Notes under the pieces: generated by a model
The model's database searches: none
Told to the model about the DNA's origin: nothing
What the model saw: only the letters and a program-made list of their open reading frames with translations
Source of the DNA: Phylloscopus collybita
Lineage: Eukaryota > Chordata > Aves > Passeriformes > Phylloscopidae
Length of the DNA stretch: 64,000 bases
Direction: 5' to 3'
Assembly: GCA_027886175.1 (NCBI GenBank)
Contig: JAJNNQ010000003.1
Coordinates: 5,619,501-5,683,500, forward strand
Shown: positions 39,202 to 50,129 of the stretch, in pieces
How positions within the stretch are numbered: the first letter of the stretch is position 1
Layout of the letters: each line of letters starts with the position of its first letter
Position numbers and translations under genes: made by a program

Positions 39202-41865
39202 GTAGGTTATGATTTAGATTAGAGTGATACTCTTGTAAGCTGGGGTTCACACAAATCAGCCTTGAGGATGCAAAGGCAGTCAGTGTTTCACAATTTTCAC
39301 CAGGAAAAAGAGTTGTTTTCACAGCTTTGTTAACAAAACCATAAAGCTTTGTGCACCCTGTGCTAGATTTTGGCATGAAACTTCTCACCATAGGAGAATA
39401 TACAACTTTTTAACATCTGATTTAACACTTTCCCCCCACTGTGTGCTTCAGGGATTGAAAAATGGAATTTACAGTATAATATGTGGGTTAGAACATGCAT
39501 CTCAGGCCATGTGTATGTGTTTGTCTGTTTAAAATGTTGGGAGTGACGGAAACTATTTATGTGTGGAAAAGCCGCATTTTGGATATTAAAAGAGTGAGTC
39601 TTGGGAAAGTCTGAAAGAATAGGAAGCCACAGGCGAATAACTGGCTTAACAGAAGGAAATGTGCACTGAAAAGGAGAGATTTAGCAACTGAGGATGGGGT
39701 TTTCATGATGAGGAGATGAGTTGCAGCTGCTTTGGGAGAAGGTCTGACACTGAAGCTAACCCTGATTCTTCAGAGCCTGCCAGAGGGTAGAGGAACGGAA
39801 GCAGAACTTCGTGGCTGAGGTTATGGATGAGTTTTGTTGCAGCCCAGGTGTGCAGTCTGGATGCCCTGTGTCTGGGGGCAGGCTGTGGTTTGGTTCCAGG
39901 ATGTATTTCTGCAGCTCCCAGACTGGATTTATTTGCGGTGTGGCTGCTGTCTGATGTGAGGGAGGCCACAGCTACACCCATGTGCCACCCAGGGGCAGTG
40001 CTGGTGTGACACTGGTGTCACCTGAGGCTTTGCTCTGGGTGAGGGTAAATCAGGTGTGAGTTAGGGGCAATAACTCACTGCAGATGCAGGTCCCAGTTCT
40101 GCACTGAAATCCGAGTGAGAGGAAGCTCTCCCCACCCACGGCCATTTAGCCAGGGGCACTCCTGGGATGGAGAGGGAACAAAGAGGGGCTCTGTGTGTCC
40201 CTGCCTCCCCTGCATCCCCCTGAGCATTAACTTATCCATCACATGCTTCGTGCCCTTCTTCTTTCATTTCTTCTTCCAAACTATCTGTTTGGATGAGTGT
40301 GGGTGTGCAAACGAGGTTTTGGTCTCCTTTGCTCTCTGTAGAAGTGACTTCTGATGCCAGGTTTTGTAAAACTTTGTTCGTGCTGAGATACTGCATGACA
40401 ATATCCTTCTTGAATAAATATTTTCTTAAAAATCCTTGATAAAGGAAATACCTATAAAAGGTATCAGCCTTCATCAGTGTACTTAGAACTTGGATTAAGG
40501 GGTGGGGAGGAAATACAAACCACTTTTGAACTTAAATTTCAAACCATTATATGGAAAGACTTGAATTTCTTACTTTTGGCAGAGAAGGAATTTCAACAGT
40601 AGTATAATATTCTGATCTTGAGAACAGAGATGCCACATTATGAAGTGGAACCAATGCTTCCCTGTTGAGTGTTTCAAAATAATTACTTTTTTTTGCTATA
40701 TTCTTGAACTGTACTTTTCAGGTTTAGTTTTTTATTCTTCATAGAATTACATTTATTTTTATTTTTGAAAACAAGAGTCACTTCACCTTTTTATACAGCC
40801 TCATGGGTTTTGATGATAATTTTAAAACAGACTATTAAAAGTCTGTTAATGAGTAAAAATTATTTCATATTCCCAAACCATTGCTGAATTGCCAAGTGGT
40901 TTGTGATTTTTGGTAGTGAAGGCTGGGTGCTACTGTGTGATCAGAGTCCAGGTGTTGAAAGCAAGGAAACCAGTGCATGGGACTAAGTTCTGCCTGCCTC
41001 TCATGCATCCTCAGAAAATACCTACCATATCCCAAAGAAGTCTTGAGATTGCCTTAAGTTTTGGTGTTTAAGAAAGAGATCATGTGTACATTACATGAGA
41101 TATAGTTTTTTGTGCTCCTCTTATTTATTTTTAAACCTTCCAAGTTCATATTTTAAACCTTGCAAGCATGAATCTGAGATATGAAAATACTATATAGAAT
41201 CGCATCACTCCATAAATTGGAGTCCAAGGAAAAATGACCTGCTATTGTGACAAAGCTGCTGAAATGTTGAAGAGTTGATTGCTCTTTCCCTTTGGCATAC
41301 CTTGCATTTAAAAAATGAGAAAAAAAAAAAGAAAACAACTGGGACACTTGACAGACAAGGTTTAAATTAGAGAGAAGTGTGATTCCTTTGTCAGTCTCTG
41401 TAACCTTGTAGTCTCATAAATTAACTGCTCTTAAGTACTAATGACTTAGGAAAGGCAGATGTTGTATCCAGCTGTTAAATGTTTTTTTAATGCTTCCTTT
41501 TTTTTATTGAGAGACAGTTAATTCCAGGGTAAAGCCTAAAACCATTTCAGGAAAGAAATTTCTATTGTAGTCCTCAGATGACTAACAAGAGCAATGGTAA
41601 TATGTAAAAGCAGTATGAACATCTGATGTTAACTACTGATTTTGAGCCATCCCCCTATCCAGAGGTGACAGAGGTGACTGTGTTTGTGTGGGGAAAGGAG
41701 GAAAAGGAAAGTTGGGGCTGGGGACACCCAGAGTTTTGCTGCCTTAGGCTCTCCAGCAGGAGAATTGACCATTGTGTCATCTGTTCCAGAAACTGGAGTT
41801 CACTTTGAGTCCTGGGTGTGGGTTTGGGCACCACAAAATAAGAGCTACGGAGTTATCTGAGGGTG

Positions 41866-42297
41866 TCCAAAGGGGCCTGTGAAGATGGTGAAGGGTTTAG
41901 AGGAGGAGTCACACCAGGAGTGGCTGAGGTCACTTGGTTCATCCTGGAGACTGGGTTCAGACCTCATCAGGGTCTGGAGCTTTCTCATGAGGGGAAGAGG
42001 AGGGGCAGACACTGATCCCTTTGCCCTGGTGATTGGTGGCAGGACCTGAGGGAGCTGAATCAGGGAAGGTTTAGGCTGGGTATTAGGAAAAGGTTTTTCA
42101 CCCAGAGGGTTGTTGGGCACTGAAGAGGCTCCTTAGGGAAGTGGTCACAGCCCCAAGGCTGACAGAATTCAAGAAGCATTTGGATAATCCTCTCAGCACA
42201 TGGTGTCGTTCCTGGGGTGTCTGTGCAGGGCCAGGAGTTGGACTCTGTGATCCTTGAGGGTCCCTTCCAAGTCAGCATATTCTATGATTCTGTATTT
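41866..42297 (+). mobile_element. CR1 LINE fragment with intact 3' end
   Basis: This is the longest CR1 copy in the window. In plus orientation it shows 'ggagtggctgag', a 'cagacctcatcagggtctggagc' counterpart of the usual CR1 block, 'ggaaggtttaggctgggtattaggaaaaggtttttc' around 42064-42100, 'ggtcacagccccaaggctgacagaattcaagaagcatttgga' at 42143-42185, and the 3' end 'tgatccttgagggtcccttccaa...' closing with 'tattctatgattctgt' near 42281-42296. The terminal ATTCTATGATTCTGT block is the 8-base-unit tail typical of CR1. The copy is 5'-truncated and has no usable reverse transcriptase frame. The subfamily looks like those common in passerines, which is inference. Confidence 0.95.
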
Positions 42298-42400
42298 GAC
42301 TAAATGCTCTTTCACTGTCTCCCCAGTGGCTCATCCTCACCATGCTCACAGCTCTGAGCTCTTCCTGTTGCTCCTGTTTCCTTCTACAGATTGAAAGTGC

Positions 42401-42515
42401 TTGGATGGAGCTGAGAGCAGCCTGGTCCAGTGGAAGGTGTCCCTGCCCCTGGCAGGGGGCTTGGAATGAGATGAGCTTTAAGGTCTTTTCCATCCCAAAC
42501 CATTCTGTGATTCTC
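42401..42515 (+). mobile_element. Short CR1 3' end
   Basis: About 115 bases with 'agcctggtccagtggaaggtgtccctgcccctggcaggggg' at about 42419-42459, then 'gatgagctttaaggtcttttccatcccaaaccattctgtgattct' up to 42514. This is the last part of an avian CR1 of a different subfamily from its neighbour 100 bases upstream, since the 3' ends differ. It is therefore an independent insertion rather than a piece of the same copy. Confidence 0.93.
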
Positions 42516-44635
42516 TGACTGAAAACATCGAAATGCATTATATTCAACTACAATACAGCTATTACTCTTAAAAAAAATGCTTTTTCTTTTTTTTTTTTCC
42601 ACTTAGACATTTTTATTCTTTGGGGTGTTTCTAATGAGCCAACAAAGAGAAAAAGGTTGCAAATCTTTGGTCTTAAGTTTAGCTTGTGACAGATTGCAGG
42701 CCCAGCAGATTTGAAATCTTTATTTCAGTACCACATAGTTTTGTAACTAGTTTTAAGTACACTGCACAAACTTTGTCACTAATAAAAACAAAGGTATGTT
42801 TTTACACTGCTTTCATCTCATACTGGCTTCTCCCCATCCTAGTGGCACATCATCCACTTGACATATTTTCATAATACCCCTGTTATTTTTTTGTGTATTT
42901 CTACTTTTATACTCCTCTTAATTGTGTCAGAAAGCAATCATAAAATGATTTATTTTTACTCCATATGGAAGTCTGTGGGTATTCAGAAAGATTATATGAG
43001 GGTTTTAGTGCTGATTTCATTAGCTGTGATCCTGTTCCTACTCTCCTCACTGGGAGAACCAGTAAAATAACGTCAGAGGGTTTTTATTTGTGTGGAATTA
43101 CGTAATTTGTTTTGTAATTAAAATGAATACAGAAGCAGGAAATAAACCACCCCTTTTCCATTAATTATTACAGAGAAAAACAAAACATTTAATCTTTTAA
43201 AAAATTCTAGGTTGTGGGGGAGCATTGGGAATGATGCCATGTCAAATATTTATCCATCCCTTCCGGATAAAGTGTTGTGTGAGGTAAGAAAGAAAATGCA
43301 GTTAGAACAGCAGAAAACATTTCTGGCCACATTGCACATCGATCATTCTTACAGGGAGGATAAAAAAATGTGCCCTGCATTACTTAAAGGTGCTGGGAAA
43401 TAGGATGGAGCCTAATTCTGTTACGGGAACAAATCATTTTGCCCTTCCTGTAGCAGGTCAGTGTTTTTGCAGCTGCTTTTTGTCCCTGAATATACTGGGC
43501 TTACGTGGCTGTCACTGGCAACTCGATGGTTACTTTTTACCAAAAGTACAGTTTTGTATTTGTCACTCCTGAGAAAATGTGGAGCAGAGCTGAACAGCGA
43601 GGTTTCATCTGCTGAGAAGGGACCTCTGAAGGATCCTCGTGGGTGGAGGTGTCCTTTGACTGGAGGAGAAGTGTGTTTCTGCCCTGCTGAACGGAACAAA
43701 TTGAATTGTTCGATGTTTGAAAATAAGAAGGGTTTGAATAATCAGGGCCTTGGTCTTGTGCATTTACCAGCAGCATGATTGAAATTACATGGAATGTGAT
43801 TTCTGTCATCAAAGTCTACATTTCTGCTGATGTCACATGTTCCTGGTAGTCTGCAGAGAGGAGTTAGGAATGTTAGCATGCAGTGATCAACTTACCTGAG
43901 CTGTACAAGTGGTTTTTTTTTGGCCTGTGTCTGTGTATTGCAGAACTGGTGTGAAGGCTGCTGTGGTGTCAGGTCACAGTCCCCAAGGACAGCTTTCATG
44001 GTCCTCATCCATGGCAGTCCCAGTGTCTCAGCCTCTTCCTGACCTGGGATTTTAGCCTGCAACTTGCTTCAAGGAATAAAGGAATGAATACAAATGCAGC
44101 TTGGTTCTCCCTTACAATAAGTACACTGGGCTGATTAATTCTCTTGACAGTTTCCTTATGCCACTGACCAAAATAACATTGCTCTTATCTGTGTCGGTTG
44201 TTTCATCAAGCTTATCTCATATCAGGCAGTTCAACTCTGCCTAAATGAAATATTCTTGATGCTTATGGTTGCACTCAGAATTACTTTTGCAAATCAGTTA
44301 GAAACAATGATCTGTTTACCCAGGGGTAAGGTGAAAATCTCCTGTACTTCTTTACATTTAGAAAAAAGTCAGATAAAATGGAATGTGCATTAACAAGTGA
44401 CTTACAGCAAAAGCTGTCAGACTTCTGAGCTGTGTCTACCCCTGTTATCAACTACAGTAAAAGATTTGTGGATCTTAAAGAAGAGTGTTTTATTCACCAG
44501 GTAAGTCAGGTTCACTTCTGATTTGCACTGGGGGTCTACTTGAGACCACCCACCTGGGAATGCTGAGTGGGTTGAGACCTTCTGTAGACAGAGCGGAGCA
44601 GCCTCACATTCACAAACCTTGGTCCTCATGGAGTT
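42516..44635. other. Unique non-coding DNA
   Basis: A T-rich tract follows the CR1 end (12 T at 42587-42598), then unique sequence. The 43200-43800 part is more balanced in base composition and carries several overlapping short open frames on both strands. None has a recognisable domain or good exon boundaries on both sides. Confidence 0.5.
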
Positions 44636-44720
44636 CTGGTCTGCTGGGAGATATCCCTGCTCATGGCAGGGTGGGGGAACTCTGTGGGCTCCAATGACCC
44701 TTCCAACCTAACTAACTATG
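44636..44720 (+). mobile_element. Short, diverged CR1 3' end
   Basis: The order 'atatccctgctcatggcaggg', 'tgggggaactctgtgggctccaatgacccttccaacctaac' and a degraded 'taactatgaag' matches the last 80 bases of CR1, with the usual 'ccctgc..atggcaggg' and 'gacccttccaacc' blocks. It is short and diverged, so the edges and subfamily are uncertain. Confidence 0.78.
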
Positions 44721-45730
44721 AAGTTGTCTGTGCAGTGGCACACTTTCATTTGGAGGCAAAGGCTTCTGAAATGATGTTATACTAAAGGTTACTGTGAGAA
44801 TTATCTGCTTTGTGAATTTTTTCCCTCAGTGACACTAATCCTTTTTAAAGCATGTGAAACTTTTGTTAAATTGCAGCAGTTTTTACTTAGTTTGCTGTAA
44901 AAAGGTCTCATATCAGGAGGAAAGCAGGAGGCTGTGGATGCTTTTTGGTCATGATAGTAACTCTTATTTAGTTGCAATGAGAAAAGCTCTTAAGCAGTTT
45001 TTAATTTTGAGCACAATAATCCTTGTGGTTGTCAGTGAAACTAAATACAAGTTATTCACCTGCTTCATGTCTAGTATACCTGGAGTGGTGTTTGTAAAGC
45101 ATTGTGTAATACCCAGGTCCATACAGTTTTGTCAGACCATACTTCTTTGTCACATCATCTATAACTGAATGTTATAAATAGAATTTCTGATACAGAGCAG
45201 GCTGGAAAAAATAGGCAAAGAACTAATTGTGTAGGTCTGAGGAAACTACTGTGAAAGCTCGTGTTAGAAGCTGGACTATCAGAAAGGTTCTCTCTTGATT
45301 TCCTAAACCCTTTTCTATTTTGCTAAAACATGTTTCTCAGGATGGGATCTCTTCTTCTGTATGCAGTGGACTTCCGTGCCAGAATTTCTTGCTCTTGTTT
45401 GGCAATCCAGCCCTTGTCTTGCTGAAGTGAAGTCTTGTTTCACTGTGGTGGGACTGTGCTGTGCTGCCTGCCTTCTCTGCTTTTGTTAGCCGTGTTCCTG
45501 AGATGATGCTTCTCTCTCAACTAAAGAACCGTGGTATTTGTGAGTATTCTGCTTTTTGGTGTCAAAACCACGACCAGAACCACCCATCCCTTCTGACAGG
45601 GAGAGTGAGTTGTGTCCTGTTCCAGAAACAGACAGAAATGCTTATGGAATGTGGTTTGAGCCCCTTGTTTGTTACTTGCTAGCAAGTGACTGGCAGCACA
45701 GGCTGAAGCCAAGTGACTGAAATTAAGCCA

Positions 45731-45789
45731 GTAAAAAAACCAAAACCAAACAACAACACAAAACAAACCCCAAAACCCAGAAAAAAATA
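45731..45789. repeat. A/C-rich low-complexity patch
   Basis: Nearly free of G and T, built from CAAAAC, AACAAC and ACAAAC units. On the minus strand it is the same kind of T/G-rich patch seen at 24001-24043, 49063-49128 and 54005-54067. Confidence 0.75.
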
Positions 45790-46539
45790 TTTCTGGTAAT
45801 GTGAAATTCACACCGTCTCCCAAAACTTAGATCTTATCTGGCTGAGTGCTGCAGATGTTCTACTTTGTACAAAATGTGCTTTATTCAGCTGTTGAATAAT
45901 TAAGATCTTGCTGTAGGATGAGTTAAACGTTTTAAATTGCCCCGTGTCAAGGGAAATTCAAAGAACTGACCTATATGGAAAGAATTTGTGCAAAAGCCAA
46001 AACTTTGATAGAAATCTCTCCAAACACCCTCAAAATCTGCAAGTGTTCTCTGAATTGACTAGTTTCCTTAAGAACACTGCTGAGTATTCATTGTGAAGAT
46101 GTAACAAAATGACTTTACTTGTTGCTGGGTCTAAATTTTAGAGTAATAATAACATTAAAAACAAAAGAATAAACCCAACCCTCAAAAGAAACCTGCCAAA
46201 AATCCTCTATTAATCTTTGATTTGTGTTTCAAAATCAGAAAACAGTATTTTAGACAAACAGCCTGTTACTTGGCCATTCCCAGTTACTGTATTTGTCTAT
46301 CATACAGGTTTTTGACAATATTACCATTCCATGAAGCTTTCAAAAAAAAGCTCTAGCTGCAAAGAAAAATATTTTTAGGAAGAAAATGTAAATTCAACCA
46401 ATTCTGAGAAGGCTTGGAAGGTACAACTGGTTGTTCCTCAAGCAATGACCATAAACTTCGGCCTTTCAGTGTAACATTGCTTCCACATAAAAATTTACCT
46501 TGACAGTGCCTCATTAAGTCTGTTTACACCATCAAGGAA

Positions 46540-46950
46540 CTTTTAATTCTCTCGCAGTGATGTTGCTAAAGCCACTGTGCTTCTCTCTGCTGCTCTGCAG
46601 TTCTTTGGAGAAGAACTATTTAAATTAAAGGCGTGATACCAATTTCACTGAGGAGTTGCATCAAAAATGCAGGGAGGAAAGCAGTGCCATGCTGATGGAG
46701 GGCTGTATTGAAAAGCATCAAATAAAATTTGTATTGGAGGAGCTGTCAGTGAAAAGGGTAATTAATCAAGATCCTCGCAGAGCCTGTTTTTTATTTTTGT
46801 CTCTATTAGAATCCTATGAAAATGACAATAGATGTATTCTTCTGATTAATGACCAATCTGTGCAATTGATCCAGCAGATTCAGTTCCTGTTTATGATTGG
46901 CTTTCTGTCTATTAAAATACTGTTACTCATTTTCTATTCGAAGACCTAAA
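46540..46950. promoter_or_regulatory. Possible conserved non-coding element
   Basis: The stretch has little low-complexity sequence and several homeodomain- or POU-like cores (GGGTAATTAATC at about 46757, GATTAATGACC at about 46843). A 97-codon open frame starts at 46656 on the plus strand but shows no domain and no bird-like coding texture. A regulatory role is inferred from texture alone. Confidence 0.18.
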
Positions 46951-48005
46951 TATTTCAGAACTTCTAAGAGTTTAAGGGCTTTGGAGAGATAAGTGGTTTT
47001 TTATGTTTTAGTGACTAAAGAACAATTAAAAAATGAGTAAAAAATCCAAGATTTTAAAAAAAACTCATAAGACATATTTGCAAAAAAATCTATACTAGAT
47101 ACATATTGATAAATATACTACAAATACTTACAGATGCTTATATACATTAAAATTGCACACAGTCTCTTCACAGCACTTGGGCACAATTGTGTCCACCACA
47201 ATATATAAAGGTTATCTCTGACTCTTGTTATTTATTTTAGTCTTCATATGAATTTGACATTTGAACATCATAAAACATTTGCATACTTTGCAGGATGCAT
47301 TTACAGATTGTGCTGTTTGCCTCATCACCCTCTTCCTTTCTTACTCCAAAGCTGGTAATACCAAGTTCTCAGGGTTTTCATTTAAGTTTCTGACTCATTC
47401 GTTGTTGGTCAATAAATAAGTTGTGTGTCAAAAGCAAAGATTCTCACCAACACCCTGGAGTGTTTAAGCTGATGGGACTCTGGCAGGGATGGTAATTGCA
47501 GTGGGAGTGACAGGCACTGTTCTCTGCTGACCCCTCACTGTGGTTTCTGTAAAATACTGGACACCCTGTATAAGATTTTTTTTCTCCCGTAAATTTATCT
47601 TTTAACATTTATGAAGCTATGTAGTCATCTTCTGGAACTAGTGTGAATGTCAGTTCACTGCTAGGCTGTCATTCAAAAATAAAGATCACAGAAAAATCAA
47701 TTATTAAAACCATGAGGGTGCAGATCTGCAGGCAGATGAATGGTGCAGGTGCATCTGGTTGTTTCTTCTCTCTGAACTCCTTATCTGATGTCTGGGTGTT
47801 GCACTCTGAGCTGGGCTGCAGCAAGCTCATGGAAACTGTGCTGCTGACTCCAGTGGAATAAAGTCAGTGATTATAGTCCCATGCAGGAAATCTTCGTTTA
47901 GTGCTGCTCATGTTTGAGTGAGCTTCCAACATTCCTGATTCTCAGCAGAGTATTGGGCCAAGAGGTTGATTTCTACTCCCATAAACCACTCAGAGTATGC
48001 ACTTT

Positions 48006-48018
48006 AAAAAAAAAAAAA
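48006..48018. repeat. Poly-A run
   Basis: Thirteen consecutive A. No retroelement is recognised on its upstream side. Confidence 0.8.
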
Positions 48019-48938
48019 TTTGAGGTCTCCATATCTCCTTTCATCTCATAGGAAACCAGTGGAATGTAATCCATTACCACCTACAATTTTTTGCCAGTTT
48101 TGTGTTTAAATTACTTTTTCTGTTTTGATTTTCACATTAGCCTTCTCTTTGATGTAATAATTGAGTCTTTTTCAGATTAAAGGGAAAAAAAACCATTGAG
48201 AAACATGTTTCAGAGATTTAAAAAGAGGTAATTTGTAAAATTCCATTATTTAATAAAACTCTGGATGATTTCTGGTAGGATTTTGGCTCTTTAACATAGA
48301 ACTGTTCATAAAGATAGCTGTCAAAGAGGTGACAATGCCTGGAAGATTTTATAGGGTAAAGGGTCAAAACTCTGGCCTGTCCTTACAGAAGGACAGATCT
48401 GTTCTAGCTGCAGTACTGATCATGCTGGAGCTCAGTAACTCATCTCCTTGCATGCAATTCATGTTTGTTAATGACCTGCAGTCAGCCTGAACATAACTCC
48501 TTAGTGCCTGATGAGTAGCACATTTAAACTTAAGAGAACACGGCATTGAGCATCTTCTGCAGAGGGGCACAGGTGGGCCATACATTTTTGGATGAGGATG
48601 ACTGGGAAAATTTCAAAGCAGATTAGGGAATGCTCTTGGGGAGCATCATCACCTGTGCCTGTGCAAAGAGTGATCAGTCCAGGGGGCTGGCACAGGAGAG
48701 GATCAAAACTGTTCATACCCCAGGTAATGAGGAAGTAATTTGTTTAATTTAGGTTTAGTAATGAACTCATAGTCATAAGTAAAATCATTGCAGGGTGCCA
48801 AAAGGCACCAGTGCCTGTGTTATTTTCTAATTTTAATTTTCTATTGTAAAAGAACTCAATATCAGACTTCATGGCAGTGTGCTTATTATACTCCTTGGTT
48901 TGTAGGTGAGGCATGTGAATATAGCAACCCTCTGCAAG

Positions 48939-49008
48939 AGCCTTGGTGGGGGAGGTTGGATTGGATGATGTCCAGAGGTCCCTTCCAACCTAAATGATTC
49001 TGTGATTC
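48939..49008 (+). mobile_element. Short CR1 3' end
   Basis: 'ggaggttggattggatgatgtccagaggtcccttccaacctaaatgattctgtgattc' occupies 48951-49008, matching the very end of an avian CR1 with its ATTCTGTGATTC tail. Only about 70 bases remain. A T/G-rich patch begins some 55 bases downstream. Confidence 0.93.
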
Positions 49009-49062
49009 AAGTCTATAAAACAAAAGCTGCATATATATAGGAATGCTGAAGTAGTTTTGGTG

Positions 49063-49128
49063 ATTTTTTTTGTTTTGTTTCGGGGGATTTTTTTGTTGTT
49101 TGTGGTTTGTTGGGTTTTGCTTTTTTAA
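49063..49128. repeat. T/G-rich low-complexity patch
   Basis: Made of T runs broken by G, GG and GGG, with almost no A or C. It is similar in style to 24001-24043 and 54005-54067 and to the complement of 45731-45789. It may be a degraded tail or simply strand-biased simple sequence. Confidence 0.7.
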
Positions 49129-49515
49129 TGATTAGGTGAAGGAAATTATTTTTCTCTAGAGCTGCCTGTACAATAACCCTTGTGGTTAAATAAAGTGTAA
49201 TTGGTCTATGGATCTGTAGATAGTAGTAATCACTGTACTGTTAGCCTAAGGAAGATGCATTTAGCCTTATGAGTGTTTTATTAATAGGGCAACATTATTT
49301 AGGAAATATTCCATTGTTGGGAAAATCAGTATTGAAACACAGTTGCCCTGGACATTAATATCATTAGAACCAAGTAATGCTTTCTGGTTGGTAGTGGAAG
49401 ATGATCTGTGACAAAGGGAAACTCCTGACTTGCAGAGAAGAGAGTGCTGTAGGGTTCAGTGTGCCTCTGCTGAAAGCCTGGGCGGTGGGAATGAACAAAA
49501 CCCTGTGAATAATTG

Positions 49516-49541
49516 ACTCCTGTATCCAGGGATACAGGAGT
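49516..49541. repeat. Perfect 12-base inverted repeat with 2-base spacer
   Basis: ACTCCTGTATCC at 49516-49527 is followed by AG and then its exact reverse complement at 49530-49541. The arms are fully complementary and not low-complexity. Confidence 0.9.
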
Positions 49542-50115
49542 AGGGAAAGGGACAATGAAAAAGACATTTTGCAGTGACACTCTGACACTGATTTTCATAA
49601 ATCTCCAGGTGTAGGTTGTGAAATGTTTTATTTTGCACACCAGGAGTGCTCTGTGTGCTCTGGCAGTGCTGGATGTTTATTGTGCTTGGTGGTAAGGGAA
49701 TGCTGAGAGCTGGGGATTTAGTAAGGCAAGTGGTGGGTACCACAGAAAGGACCATGTTGATTCTGGTGCTGGTTTAGAGTAGCATCAATTTACTGTCTCA
49801 TTGGGCTGAATCTTCCTGGCGTGTTAGACTAATGCAACTTGTAGCTGCCTGATGGATAGATGGAACCAGACATACCTCCCAAGTCTCCATTCTGCACACT
49901 TGAAAGGTGTAAAAATTTATGGCTGACTTACCCAGCTTGTGCCATTGTGGGGCATTCAATTACAGATCTATGAGGCTGGCTCGGTATTTTTCATTTTCTA
50001 AACTTCCATCCAATTATTCATTTCGGCACAGATTCAAAGTGTGGTGTTCTGGAAATTGTGTGTCCCTTCTCTCTTAAACTGTGCTGAACTGCTGCTAAGA
50101 AGCCTCAAGGGGAAT

Positions 50116-50129
50116 AAAAAAAAAAAAAA
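50116..50129. repeat. Poly-A run
   Basis: Fourteen consecutive A in a unique context. Confidence 0.8.

Larger units (their letters stand above)
36336..41865. other. Unique non-coding DNA
   Basis: No gene or clear transposon is visible. The stretch contains a T run at 38141-38154, an A+T-only alternating patch at 39160-39200, a somewhat more G+C-rich segment at about 39720-40250, a short perfect inverted repeat at 40826-40847 and an A run near 41320-41330. None of the short open frames resembles a known protein. Confidence 0.55.
44721..48938. other. Unique non-coding DNA
   Basis: No gene is visible. An A/C-rich patch lies at 45731-45789 and 13 A at 48006-48018. The 46540-46950 part has the texture of a conserved non-coding element and is listed separately. 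Confidence 0.5.

Noticed and set aside
41845..42278. Proline-rich open frames, minus strand
   Set aside because: They are antisense readings of the CR1 copy at 41866-42297.
43211..43283. Possible small exon (TTCTAG before, GAG/GTAAGA after, one open frame)
   Set aside because: The acceptor lacks a good pyrimidine tract (mostly A upstream) and the peptide is not recognised. It is weaker than the interval at 19980-20038.
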